NCBI RefSeq assembly: GCF_036370855.1
Contig: NC_088101.1
Coordinates: 39,974,544-40,038,543, forward strand
Direction of reading: 5' to 3'
Source: Dromaius novaehollandiae
Taxonomy: Eukaryota > Chordata > Aves > Casuariiformes > Dromaiidae
Length of the DNA: 64,000 nucleotides
Each line of letters starts with the position of its first letter. Position 1 is the stretch's first letter. The notes under the pieces are model-generated. The model was given only the letters and a program-made list of their open reading frames with translations. It was not told where the DNA came from and made no database searches. This document shows positions 22,701 through 36,008 of this stretch, in pieces. Both the position numbers and the translations under genes were made by a program.

Positions 22701-24616
22701 ACTTTCATCTGAGCATCTTAACTTTTGAATGTTTGTATGCATGTGGAAGATTTTCATCCTTAGATCTAGGACCTCATGATTTGCGTACATTCCAATTGTG
22801 GGTAGAGAAGCAGTCATCAGGGATTTTGTTTTAAACTCAAATGTACGGTTTTACTCTTTTCTACAAAAGCCACCTTTGATCTCCAGGCTTCCAATTGTTG
22901 TGTTTTAGAATTGGTCAGTATGGTCCTGCACAGCTGTCTTGAAAGTGTTCATACAGGTTATAGAAAAAGAATTCTATATAAAAAAACTGTGTGTAGGGAT
23001 TGTAATATGAATAGTGAATTAATTTTGATTTTTAAAAATGCATTTTTTGTCTTTACATAGCAGCTTCTGTGTGGGTTTGTGAGATGGTTCATACCTGTAG
23101 ATTGTTAAAAGTTCTTGAGATTATCAAGAATATATAAATAGTATTTTTTTTTCTGTTTATAGCATTTAATAATTTTAAATAGTGTTACCATAGTATGTAT
23201 CTGAGATGATAATGGAAGTCGGGGATCAGTAATGTGGTACAAGTGAGTTTTGGATTGTCTCAACCATGACTGCACTAAAAAATGAAGTTAGCCTCTTGTT
23301 GTTTCTTTGCTCTGTGGCTAAACATTTATTCTCCTAGTCTATAATGGCTTTTTTTTGGTTTGTTTTTAATACATATCCTCAGAAGTATCTTGTTAAGCAT
23401 GCAGGTTGTTTTCAACCAGAAGCAGAGTTTTGATGGGCAGTGTGGAAAAGCAGCCACCTCTGCTGTACAGTCTTTCTTATTCACAAGTTATGCTACTTTC
23501 TTAATTAGTTTGAAAGGAATTTTGTATTAGTAGGTAGGAGAAAAATCCAACTTTTTAATTTACAGCTGTGAATTAGTTGTACTCAGTCTGGAGAAAATTC
23601 TTGTGTTTTACATGTTTGCTTTTCCAAACTGAAGTAACAGGTTATCTAGTGTAATATGATCTAGATGGTTCAGTTTCTCAGCCTTTGTGTCCTCATCTTA
23701 TTTCCCCAGTCATATGAGCTGCTTGCCTTATTATTTGTTGTAATTAAAATGTTTTATTGCTTGGGAAGTCAAAATGCAATATAAATAGTGCTGCTCTTAT
23801 TTTTTTTTTTCTTAAGCTGGTATGTGGCTGAATATGTATAGAATTGTGCAAGGCTTAATGAAGTCAAGTCATGTGTGATTATACTCAACACTGACAGTCC
23901 TTGTTTAATTTTTAATGATTGGTTGTCTCCTCTTCACAAATGGATGAGTGAACTGCAGTATCACCTGTTGTTTCCAGCTATTTAAAATCAAATTTAGGTT
24001 AAGTACCTAATGTAGCTTAAATAGGAAAAATAGCTATCTGTATGTGACCACTCCACTCACCAACACTTTTTCTTGTGTGTATATTCAGTGCATTGACTTG
24101 CTTTGCCTCCGTGGGTGAGATTTTTTCTTTTCCTCTTTTTCTATTGGGAGTATAAAGTGAAGGGGATTTTGTTTCCCATTAGGCATAACAGATTGAACAG
24201 TTGACTAGGTTCCTGTGCCTTAGCATGTATGTAAACTCATTTAACATTTGGGTAAATCTCATGTCTTAACAAAATTGCAGCCTTTCCAATGGGAGGATGG
24301 CAACATACTGTTGCAGGTGACAATAAATATCACCTGAAGAACCTCGTCTGACTTCCTGGCTTTTATATTGCAAGTTTAGCCTTCTGTGCAGTGAAGGTTG
24401 CTTTGGCTGTGGGAGTTGCTGTTAGAGCATGCTTTAATCCGTAGTCTGATTTCACAGAGCTAAAGACCTGGTCATTATCAAAGGAGGGAGGCTTCTCTTT
24501 GCCTTTGCAGAACCTGTGAAAGAATTTTTTCTGAAAGTCTACTTCAGTGTCTGTAAGGTGCAACATCCAGCTCCTTGCACGTGAATTAATGCATGCCAAA
24601 CCTATTTCATTTTCAG
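19758..24616 (+). other. ARFIP1: ARFIP1 first intron
   Basis: About 4.9 kb. It begins in the CpG island, then becomes AT-rich. It holds a 16-base A run (20983-20998) and a C12-G-C5 tract (21443-21460). No other coding exon was recognised. Confidence 0.5.
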
Positions 24617-24696
24617 GTATGTCAGAACTCAGCAGTGAATCCACAACACTTGATGAATCTCATCCAGCTGCAGAAGAGGTCCAGTCTGACTCTGAG
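24617..24696 (+). CDS. ARFIP1: possible alternative ARFIP1 5' coding exon (N-terminal extension)
   Basis: A strong acceptor (pyrimidine-rich, TTTTCAG) is followed two bases later by ATG at 24619. A 26-codon acidic, Ser-rich reading frame begins MSELSSESTTLDES and runs into a GAG|GTGATT donor after 24696. Joined to the next exon at 29486, the frame continues through nine bases (Gln-Gly-Ala) straight into the canonical ARFIP1 Met, giving a 29-residue extension. Without splicing the frame ends at a TGA a few codons on. The donor is below average (T at +5). I do not recall this extension from mammalian ARFIP1, so it may be a bird-lineage isoform, a 5'-UTR exon with an open frame, or chance. Confidence 0.5.
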
Positions 24697-27600
24697 GTGA
24701 TTGGGTGATAGTCATGTTAGTGTAAAATCAACCAATCCCAGCAACAGTTTCAGACTGCCAAAAATCCTGATATACATAGCACGCTGAAGTTATTATATGG
24801 AGTTGTTATCTTAAACAGGGGGAGGGTGGTTTTGGGATGTGATTAAGAACAATCCAGGTAATTCATAACAAAAGATTACTTCAATCAGTAGTCTATTGCT
24901 GTGCTGAGGTATTTAGATTTTATAAGCTGAATGGATTTAGGCAGGGTGATGAACGAAAAGAAACATGTAAGTGCTGCAGAAAGACAGGATTGGTACTTAA
25001 TAGGTAGCAATCTTTGCAACCTTGCTATAACAAGACATTCTGCTGCTGGAGTGGTGGATCTTTTTTTGGGAGCAGATGCAGCTTGCAGCTTCCTTATGGA
25101 GAAATCTGTGGCTTTTTCTAAGTGTGAGCAAACACTTAAGGGTTCCAGTAATATTTAGCCAGTCAAATGTGTTTGGGAGGCAGTTTCAGAAAGGTAAAGA
25201 GTAGATGTTGTGGTGACTGCTCTAGAGTGAGAACTATAAAAAAAACTATGCCAATTTTATCGCTATTAGAGATTCAGTGCCAGTGATAGTGCAGTAAATT
25301 ATTTTTTGTTTTTTTTATAAAAACAGAGTAGCTGGTTCCATAGACATATAGTACATCTTCAAATCTGATAATATGTACAAGTGGAGGTGCACTAAGAAAA
25401 TGGTGATTAAGTTGCTTAAAGATTTTTTTCCTAAATAAAATTTCCAGCTCTAATTTCATTATTTTCTATAGTGCTTATTTCGTTCATGTCTGATACTTCA
25501 ATACAAATTTAAGAACTTGTTTAGATTTACTTTACGCTACATCTGATGGATTTTATTCTGTGAATGCAGATTGATTATGCACTTAGTTCAATCCAACTGT
25601 GAGCTGCTGTTGCCAAAGGGGCAACATGCTTTATTCAGCACTCATACTCACTGATATAACAGAAATACAATTTTGTGTTTTGGTGGTTTGGTTTTCTCTC
25701 AGATCAGTAAGCTTATCATGATTGTGTGAAGTAGCAGGAACATGCATCTAGAGATCAGGTAAGGAGAAATGGAAGTACACTACTGGAGTACGCTGGTGGT
25801 GTGGCCGAAGGCAGTCCTTCGTTCCCAATACCTTCTTATTTCATTATTACCACCTCTGTTTTGTAGGCGCAGGTGTTTGTGCAGCAGCATGATGGACTGT
25901 TTTGGAGAGCTGGTTTGAGTAAAGATTATTGTGTCCCCTTTCTGGGTATAGGTGACCTTCTTTTTACCTCCAGCATTTCCGCAGTCTTGTGTGCTGTGCA
26001 AACTCATGTTGTGAACCAGGGAGGAGGTGGGGGAAGGAGGAAAGCTGAGGGGAGGAGAGTTACAGGCAAAGGGCATAGAAAAAGGGCAAGAATCTGTTGT
26101 TCTTGGCAGCAGTGATGGTTTAGGTTGTTCCTGAAACACAGGCTGTAATCTCATGTTATGGCTGAGCCAAATTAACAGTTTACTGCTGCTGAAAAAAGGA
26201 TATCCCGCTTCCTCTTTCCTGCTGCTTGCTTCATGATGTCTTTGGTGCTTGTCTGACCGTGTGGTAGACTGATTCAACTCACGGAAACTGCAAAAAAATA
26301 ACCCTGTGAGAAGGTTTCTTGCCAGGCTAGTGAGTTGTCTCTGACTGCAGCCAGGTGAGTGGCAGGTGCATGTTGTGATTGAGAGAGAGGACGCTGTGTG
26401 ACTCTAAGTGGGGACTGGAAAAGGGGACTAGTGAAACTTCCTCCTTTCACTGATGAAAACTGATATTTTAGTTTGGCCATGAAACAGCATTCAGCAGTTC
26501 ATTTTTTGCTTTCTCTGATCTTGATACCTCAATTTGCATCAAGTGGAAGTATCTAAAGGGCATGTAAATTGCTTCCAAGTCCTTTTAGATTTAATGAGTT
26601 GTCTAGAGAAGCTGACAAATATCTTTATATGTATTTCTGTATACACACATGTGAGCATGCATGCGCACACACAGACAATTTGTCTGCCAATGTATAATAC
26701 CAGCAAAATGATTTCAGTTTTTCAGCTTGCCTTGATGAAAGGCACCCAACCATAGTATTTGCTTTGTTTTAATTGAATTTGGAGATGCACATTCTGTTTG
26801 TGATCCCTGCCAAACTAAAAGTATCTGCTGGCAGGACAGGACTTCCTCTTGACTTTGTGCTTTCTAATAGTTTGCAGAAAGAGAAACAAAAATAGTTATT
26901 TTAGTGTGTACTAACACTTCATGTGCAACTAGCGCAATAGGCCAAGCACCATAGGCCAAGCATTTGGAAAATTACCCGAATTTACCATATCAAATGGAAG
27001 CATGATGCATAGCAGTCTTGCAGGCTAAGCAGATGTGAGATTTGAAAACAAAATTTTTAAATAACGAAGCTGTTGGAGAGGTTTCTTTAACTAAAAGCTA
27101 CTGTGACAGGTAGCTTGAACATTTGATCTACTGTTACATGTAGGGAATGGAACAAATTACTGTTTTAAAAGTAATTCATATAATAAACATAGTCCTTTTG
27201 GTGTGCTTGAGTATTTTCGTTTACTTAAAAGCTACGAGATTTGAGATTCTTCTGTTGTATGAAGAGCAACACAAAGAACCTGTTCTACTTTCTCATTGAA
27301 GACTAACCTAGATGGAGAATTCGGTACAGTAGGCCAACATGAATACATGGTGTGTATAGTATTCCTCCCTAGTAGCAAATGGAGCACTTATGGGACAGTA
27401 AATGGGAGGGACTGGCAGGGTAATTTAGTGTATTACCAAGTCACTCTTTGTTGAATTTATAGCACACTGACTTTTTTTAAAAGAGTATTTGAAATGTTTG
27501 TATTTAGAATTTTTAAAAACTTTAAAAAATATTTGAAAAGTTGTAGCTGAATGTTTATGTTCTTATTTTAGCAAAATGTTTCATAAGGCACTATTTTAAG

Positions 27601-29485
27601 TGTAGCTTTTGATTTAGTTTTGCTAACTTAAGTATAGAGAAAATCATGATTCTTAACTGAGAATGGGCTTGGGCAGACTCAAAGATTAATTGCCTTAGAC
27701 TATTTTGTGGGTGCATCTAGAAATCGTCGTTCATATGTACAGTTCTTACAGACTAGCTTGTGCTTGACCTTTTTCTTTCCCTCTCCGTATGGGTAAAAGG
27801 CAGCCATTTACTCGGGATCTGATGGAATTCACTCTCACTCTCTGCGCTGCTTCTGCTTATGCTGCTGATTTGAAGCACCTTGTTCCACTTCAGGAAGTGT
27901 AAATGTTTTTACTCCATGGTCTACATTTTTCTTACGTTTTTATCAGATAGAATGGATACCAAACAAAATTAAAGTTTGAACAGTGAGTTCTGCTTCAGAA
28001 GACCAAGTGAGGTGAAAGTCTCAGTAAATTAGAGTCTTTGTGAGAAATACTTACTATGTTGACTTAGCTTTGAAAGCAGTCGGAGTTAGAGAAGCGTGTT
28101 TATTGGAGTCCACAGACAGTGAGTAGCTGGAAAAAAGCTTAGGAGGCCTCAGGGCTTAAAAAGAAAGTGTCCCATCAGTTACTCCAAAAACCTGTATGTA
28201 AATCACATGATGATACTTGTATGGTCGTCGGGACAGGGAGGTCCCAGCAGCTGAGTATGATAGAGGGTGCTGTCCGAGTGATGCAGGTGACCCTGAGCAA
28301 GTGCCAAAAAATAAAATCTTTGTATTATATGGATATTCTGTAGAAGTGAAGAAAACTTCTCTTGTAAAATACACCTCAGTGGTGCACCTTGCTGTGCCAG
28401 GTCCATGCAGAGATCCATGGGCTGGTTGAAGATTTCAAACAGCATTTATATTAGTAATTGAATTAACACTGCTTTTGTTGTGTTCATTTGTTCGTCTGTT
28501 AACTACACTTTAGTTACTAAGTAAGCTACTGTGCAGAATAAGAGGTACCTTTTTGAGAGGGCTGATTTCTTTCAGGAAAAAGTAGGGTTTGGGGTTTTCT
28601 TTTTCTTTTCCTTTTTTATTTTTTATTTTTTGGTGAAAAATTCTCTGTTTCTCTGTGTTAATTTTGGAGAGTGCTAGGGTACCATTTCCTTTTCAGATGC
28701 TCATAAAAGCTGTCCATTTTTTATGAAAATGTCTTTTCTAGGTTTTAGCTAAGGTCCTCCTTTGACAGCTGTCACACAGCTGAACACAACTGTTTCTGTT
28801 GTTCATAAAACTGCTGCATATTGAAACTAACTTTGGCTCTTGGATTGCAGTCATGCTTTAAGTTCTTGTTTCTATATTTAACTTACCTGCTCTTGACTGA
28901 ATCAGAGTTGCATACCAACTGTTTAATCAGAAGGTGGCAATATATTATGTTAAAATAAGAAGCATATTAAGCTAATTTCAAGATTGGAATCATGACTTTT
29001 ATTTTTGTAATAAATGATTAAACTCATTACACTTCTCTAATGCTTCTTGCTTATCATTAGCCAGTACAATGTTTAGCCAAGCTCAGCTTTTTTTATGGTT
29101 TGAGATATGTAAACTACTCTAAGGGGTCAAGGGTATGTATGGAAAATGCTTGTCTCTGACCCCATGTGTTTTAAAGTTGTAAAGACTTTTTCCCCCTTGA
29201 GCTTCTCATTCATTGATACTTTAAATTATGAAAATATTATGATGATGGGTTAAGTTTTAATGTTTCTTTTCTCTTGCTCTTGAAGCTTTTAATTACTTCT
29301 CTCTAAGCTGTGCTAGAATGTTAGTGTGACTTTTGGGTATGTGATTAAATGAATGTTTGCAGACCTAGTATTTCAGAATATTACAGAATGGGACTTTGAA
29401 ATAAAACCTGTAGATAAATACTTTAATATAGATCATTCATTGTAAATGTAAGGCAAATGCTAACCTGTTTCTTCCTATACTGTAG
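24697..29485 (+). other. ARFIP1: ARFIP1 intron before the canonical start exon
   Basis: About 4.8 kb of AT-rich sequence with no further supported exon. Minus-strand ORFs such as 25780-26277 have no recognisable domain and are treated as chance. Confidence 0.5.
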
Positions 29486-29587
29486 CAAGGTGCAATGGCT
29501 CAAGAGTCTCCCAAGAATTCAGCAGCAGAAATTCCTGTGACTAGCAATGGACAGCTGGAAGATTCTCACGAGCACAACTTTAATAGG
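29486..29587 (+). CDS. ARFIP1: ARFIP1 coding exon 1 (start codon at 29495)
   Basis: The acceptor TGTAG precedes 29486. Nine leader bases come before ATG at 29495. The exon encodes residues 1-31, beginning MAQESPKNSAAEIPVTSNG and ending near HEHNFNR, followed by a GTAAGA donor in phase 0. This is the N-terminal disordered region ahead of the lipid-binding helix. MAQESPKNSAAEIP matches human arfaptin-1 as remembered, which supports this Met as the conserved start. The nine bases before the ATG are also open in frame, which permits the longer form described at 24617-24696. Confidence 0.93.
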
Positions 29588-32500
29588 GTAAGAATTTTCC
29601 GTCGTGTCTAAGAAGGCACTGTTATCAGAAATGCTAAAGTTACAATGCAGTATATAGCAGACTTCACTTGCCAGTTTTCTAGAGCTTTTTGGAAGTTCAT
29701 GTTAAGCTTGTTTGCAGGGAAAATGAACAAACTCTACTTGAGGATACAGCATGCAAATCGTTTCTTAGAGTGTGCCAGCCTATTTGTTGACCAACTTCAG
29801 ATTTTGCAACAAGTTTCATGCATTCTTTAGCTGATTACAGCTGGCTCTTGCTCAAGCTGACTAGTTTGCTATACTGAATTTATTGATCCTTCTAATATAA
29901 TTAAGTTACATTAAACATAGATAGTAATGTAACTTATGTATGTGTAGTGAAAATAAATTAGGAAACAGGTAGACAGAGCTTATGTAGTTTTGATCTCCTC
30001 TTTGATTATAATTGCTTTATTTTCTGTTATTTTAAGAGGAAAATGTCTTTTAGGGGTTACTTCAATTACTTGCATTTTTTTCATTCAGATTTGTACCAAT
30101 TTTAAAAAGAAAGTACAAGAATGGTTTGCAGACAGTGTCTGATAGTCTGCCAGAAGAAAAATAAAATATTGTGTAAAATCTACCTATGCTTAATTTTGGC
30201 TGTCTTCTGAGTAAAGCCTTAAGGGGGAAAACTCCTTTGCAGCTGATAAATTAGTGTTCATGTTGTTTTTCAAAAAAAAAAAAAAAAAGAATTGAATGTT
30301 GCACACTGCAGTAACCTTTCATATCACGGGTATGTTAGTACTGGCAAACTTTTCTGAATGTGAAATAATAAAAACTGTTGTGTACTCTGTAATGCTCAGT
30401 TAAGTGTATACATTTCTACAGTATTGACTTTAAGCCCTGAGGATATGCTATTTTCAATCCCACAATTTTATTCATTTAGCAGAAAAACAAGCACTTTTTT
30501 TAAACATAGGACTTTGCAGGTCCTATAAACTCAGAGGTCCAAGTCCTAAAAATAATTTTTTTATGAGGAAGTATTAAACTGTACAAGGCAAGCCACTTCT
30601 GAGGGATGTTAGCTTTGAAGGCAGTGTGTTTGAATTTGTTGTAAAACAGAGAAATACAGTAACTTTTCTCGTGTAGAAATTGAGGAATTACTGCTGTTCT
30701 ACTGTATGCTATATAGATAACCTGTATCAAAATGCATTGTATTTTGTAATGTGTTTGAAAAAATGTTATACTTACATAATGATTTGTGTGCAGTTCTTTT
30801 TCCCTTGATGCATTTGACTATCAGTTTGTCTTGTGTTTGACTGTCCAGCGGAGGGTGCTATAGTATAGCTTATGGAATTTGGGTGTTGGGTTTTTTTTTG
30901 TGGCTGGAAACATGAAAGCTTATTAGTTGTCCATATTTGGTATCTGGTGAGATTTAGATTTTAAGGAAATCTATAAGCTTTAATGCTTCTGTGCTGACAG
31001 CATTGAAGTGGCTTGCAGTGCAGCACTATTTGTAAAAGAAATACTGAGCAGATCTTCAAATGAATATTTTGTGCTTTCTGACTAAAATATTGATTGGAGA
31101 AAAAAATATTCCTTAAGTTGAAAAAGCAATTATCTATAGTTATCCTGAAAACATTGTCTGACACCATTTGACTCTAAGATTGTGGGCAAGCTGTATAGTG
31201 AGTGTGGCAGCAAAACAGTATAAGACTTCATTATACTGAAATACATCCACGTTAGAGCTCGTACTAAAGAAATACTGTTCTTATTACTGGGCACTTCTGC
31301 TGAATGGCTGAGTCGTGTGTATATGTGTTTTGAAAGCACACTGCACTTGGGGAAGGCTTATGTTTATTAAGATTTGTTGTTGAACAGGCCTTCCAGTAAC
31401 ATAAGAGTAAGAGCTAAACTGCTGTGTAATAAAATAAAGCTGAAACTAAACTTTGATAAAGATGTAATTATGTTTAGGTGGAATAATTTCAGTGCATCTC
31501 AAAGTGAATGAATTTGGGTTTACCTGGAAATATAGAAGCAGGTTTACCATTTCTAAATCTGATGACCTTGATGCTGCAATGACTTGACTACTGTCTGTGA
31601 AAATTCTTTCCTTTACATCATGTTTGCTTGTACAGTGTATGTGTGTTCAGTACATGTTTAGTAGTTATAGTAAATGGACTTTGCACTCTTTTTGATTTGG
31701 TCAGAGCCGTTGTTTAGTCTATGGAGAGTTGAAATGTTAACCTTAAGTAGTATTTGTCTCTGACCATGTATAAAATTTGAGGTAAGTTGTTGCTAGCTCA
31801 CTAATTATTTTGCTGACCTCAAATTAACTATATTTTGAAACTTCTACTAATTACAAAAATATTTGGTCATGTTGCAGAAAATGGATACTATGCGTACATT
31901 GCTTGCACTTGCTATTGTAATTTTTTTGATGATATTTATTCTAGAATCAGTAAAGATTAAATGCCCTTTAAATATTTCGAATAGTCTTGTGCAAGTTTAC
32001 ACCTGCATGTGTGACCTAAACTCAGAATATGTGTTAATCAGGGCTTTTTGTTTTGTTTATAAAAACTGTTTTGGGAGTAACATCTAGATCTGTTTACTGA
32101 TCTGTTAATCTCAAATTCTAATATTAACCTATTCATTTTGCTTAATGTTTGCTACCTCTAGTACTTAATGCTACACCTTCTCTTTTGTTCTTTGCCAATA
32201 TTTTTGGTAACTTTTTTTTAACCTAAAGCAACATTCGTTGTACCACAAAATTTCTATGCCAATGTCTCGGGGTGGGAGTGGAAGCTTCCTATCAGTTTAT
32301 GGGAATGACAAACATTGTACTGATTTTTCAGAGGCCACTAAGAAAGAGGCAACAAGCCATTACCACTTTAAATTGCGCTGCTACCACAGTGCTCAGTTAG
32401 AATTTGTGACCACAGTTTTTAGTCTGCTCCATTTCCAATATACTGATTTCAGTTACACTTTTGGGGGGGCTGGGGCATAAGATAATTTTAGTTTCTTAAT

Positions 32501-34748
32501 TTAATAGTGTTATGATCAGGGATCTGTTCATCTAGATTTTGTGTAACTAAGATGTAAACAAAAAATATGATTTGTCCTGTGTTTTTATTTGGTCATCTGC
32601 AGCTATTTTTCCAAAAGTATTTGAGCATCTTTGTGTGTTTTTGATGGACTGAGTAAAAATGTAGTTGTACATCCTTTTCTTCAGGGTTGTTTAATTACAA
32701 AACTAAACTTTACTCTAGACTTGCAGGGTTTGTAGTGTTAGCCTCAGACCCTAACTATACCCACAAGCAGCTCGGGCATGGAAATGTACATTTATTTTCA
32801 AATGTTCATTTATTTTTTTTATTTGTATGTACTCATGCATGAGAGGTATTTAATTTTGAAAGACAATATAGTGCAAATGTATTTACCTGTAAAGAGCAAG
32901 TATGGTTGCGTATTCTTTGTAGAAAAACATGATTAACTGTGTGCAAAATCAGACAAAAAGATTGCCATAATGCCATTTCAGAAAGAAGATTAACTCCAGT
33001 CTCGTGGGAATATGATATAGCACTGCTTGAAGCATCTTCAGTTAATTGTTGGTTCCATATGTTAAGAAAGAAAGAAATTCAAAGAATATTTATAAGGTTA
33101 CTTAAATAAGCATTTGCTTAACTGTAAAATCTTATTGAGAAATGTGTAGCTCCATTCTCCTTCTGTCTCATTTGTAATGTTAAGAGATGCCTAAGGAATT
33201 TTGACAAGTTTTGTCCTGCCCCATGATAGATAGAATTTTTTTTAACTAATAAGGGCTGTAGCTTCAGTTGTCATTGGATGAAATGTTTAATGCCCTTGTT
33301 TTATGAAAAAGTTTGACCCAGTGCCTTTCCGCTCTGCAAGCACTGATGGAACTCAGTTAAGCTTTAAAAACTTGTTGTTCAACAAAAGTTTGCCAATGTC
33401 TGGGTGTTTGTTAGTCTATACTGATAATGGAGAGCGCTAGCACTTATTAATCAAACATGTTTCTCTTATTACTTTGTATAAGAAAACTCAACAAACAATA
33501 ACTTCGCTGGTTATATTCTTCACTGACTTAATTCACTTTTCCTGACTTCTAGAATGCAGTTTTCCTCCTGTACTATTAGTTCTGTGATTGGATTTTTTTT
33601 TTAATTGCTAAGGGTGTAGGGAGCTGAGGAGTGGGAGAAGGAGAGAGGAGGTATAGTATTCCTAATTCAGTAATGTATCATGTATATTGTGAAAGCTGCA
33701 CAGGAATAAATTAAGTTAATCAAAAAAAAAAAAAAGGACATCTACCTCATCTGCCTGTAAAGGTATTCAGGCAACTGTAAAGCTACTTGTTACCTGTTCA
33801 ACTTTTGTACAAAACCTATATGGAGTTCTTACAGCTGCATCTCTGAAATTCTCAATTACAATTATTTCCTTTCACTTACGATGTAGACTCTTGTGGTTCT
33901 TCTTGCAGTCTTATGGGGACAGAACCATTTGTATAAACTTCTTTATGTAATTTCAGTAATAAAATTTTAGGCTGCAAAAAAAGATGAGATTCATTATGAA
34001 CTTTCATTGTGTTACATTAGAATTAAGAAATAAGCTTTGGGATCTGTTGAATCTGAGTGTTCAGTGTCTTGTGTTGTAGTTTTGTCAGGGTTAGCAGACT
34101 CCACAAATAGGTAAGATCAGTAGGTTTTTTGTCTTTTGCCTTCCAAAAAAGAATCTAGTCTTGTTTCTCACATTCTATCTGAAACTTCTGAGTTCATCTC
34201 TCTTAGGTTTTGCTATGTTAACTGGCATAGCTAGATTTTAATTTGGTCAATTATATTTTATTTCATGCAGCCTGATTTCAAACAGTTACCTGTGTGTCAG
34301 TTATGGAAAACCATTTGTTTTTAGGATATGAAAAAAAATTACCAGTTCAACCTGCCTGCTTGTTGCCAAGTGGCCTGCTTCATGTGATCTTAAAGAGCAA
34401 AAATTATGGATGTTAGTGATGAGAGGTGAAGAGAAACTAATGAAAAAGTAGACTGTAGTGTGACATTAGGTAAGTCAAAAGTGGTGTAGTAGAAGAAGGG
34501 GTGGTCTGAGTGAAGAGCAGTATGCTGGAAGAAGCAAGGAGAAATGCATCAATCCATGTTGTTTATCACTTCCACATAGAGTAAAGCAGAAGCGTAAAAA
34601 TAAATGGGATAAGGGCTTGAATTTGTATTAATGCAGAGATTAATTGTAGTGGATTAATTCATGGGAGGTAAGACTTCAGTGAGGTGGTGGGGCTGCGAGG
34701 CAAGGGGCAAGGAAAATGAAGCATGAAGAGAGGGAGCTCCATTTACAT

Positions 34749-34933
34749 GTTAATTTAGGGTAAGATGCTGTTAATTTAGGGTAAGATGCTGTTAATTTAG
34801 GGTAAGATGCTGTTAATTTAGGGTAAGATGCTGTTAATTTAGGGTAAGATGCTGTTAATTTAGGGTAAGATGCTGTTAATTTAGGGTAAGATGCTGTTAA
34901 TTTAGGGTAAGATGCTGTTAATTTAGGGTAAGA
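34749..34933 (+). repeat. 21-bp minisatellite, 8.8 perfect copies
   Basis: The unit GTTAATTTAGGGTAAGATGC plus T (21 bp) is repeated head to tail eight full times and then for 17 more bases, with no mismatch among copies. Each unit carries TTTAGGGTAAGA, which includes an AGG|GTAAGA donor-like motif in the sense direction of ARFIP1. The array lies within the intron between coding exons 1 and 2. Confidence 0.97.
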
Positions 34934-35994
34934 AGTGACAGTTCAGAGAAGATGTTTTGTCTGCTCATCACATTTCGTTTCATGGGACTTGTAGTCTGGG
35001 TGAATGTTAAAATGTATGTTGCAAATTTTTCCCAAAGGTAACCTGAATAGTTTTATTAAAAATGTGTCATCTGTCATTAAAAAATAAATGAGTATACAGT
35101 TGTTCGCAGTTCGGTTGCTTAACTTTTAATAGACTTCATGAACTAGCTAGCCAAGTGTGGTGTTTTTGTGAATTTTTTTTATACCTTTATTCAAAGTAGT
35201 AAAGATAAGTAAAAGGCCCTATTTTTTAAAAAAGCTGTTAGTAGGAAGCAAAAGACAATACTTTGTCATGCATTAATAATGGATTGACGTAACTAAAAAA
35301 AAAAATCAATAAAACTTCTTATTGTTTGCTGCTATTGTTCTGTAATTTCCACCTGGTAGAAAAATGATACGGTTTTGAAAACTTCCCTTCTTCAATTTAG
35401 AATAGTATTGAGAGCATGGATGGGGAGTATCTTTGTAAAAAGTCTTGTAATTCAACCAATTCCTTCAGGAACATGCATTTTTGAGTGACCTTTCTCCTTT
35501 GCTCTGGCTACCATCTCAACAACAGTGATATGTCAAAAATTATACTTGTTCAGCTAGATGATTTTTGTAATAAACTGATGAATAGCCCTGTTAGAAGCAC
35601 TTAAAGCAGATCAAAGTTATTAAAATATTTAGCTTAATATGGTCATTTAAACTAACTTAAAATTGAATTATAACAAAAGATTAAAGTGGTTTGAATGCCA
35701 TATGCCATGCAGGTTTGTGCTGCCTTGACCTAGACTAAATTATACTGCAGCCGTTCTGTGTGTCTCAGTGAAGGTATAGTATTAAAGTACCTCTGCTCCT
35801 GTACTTGGGCTAGATTGCCTGCCTATTAGAGATGATAATTGCATAAACAGTTGTGCTTTGTAGCCTCATACAATTGAAGATGGTGAATGAAGCATCCTTA
35901 TTTGAAGCAAGGATGATTCCTTAATAGAATGGTAGTTTTGAGATGTATGAACACATTTTTAGGAATTCTAACAATGTGATATCCCTATTTCAAA

Positions 35995-36008
35995 GGGGGG
36001 GGGGGGGG
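35995..36008 (+). repeat. G14 homopolymer
   Basis: Uninterrupted run of 14 G inside an ARFIP1 intron. Length is likely polymorphic or error-prone in sequencing. Confidence 0.9.

Noticed and set aside
25780-26277. 165-codon minus-strand ORF in an ARFIP1 intron
   Set aside because: Compositionally ordinary, no domain or splice context, overlapping ORFs on the other strand. Most likely chance.
34749-34933. Interstitial telomeric repeat, because TTTAGGG appears in each unit
   Set aside because: The unit is 21 bp with only one TTTAGGG per copy. It is not a (TTAGGG)n array.
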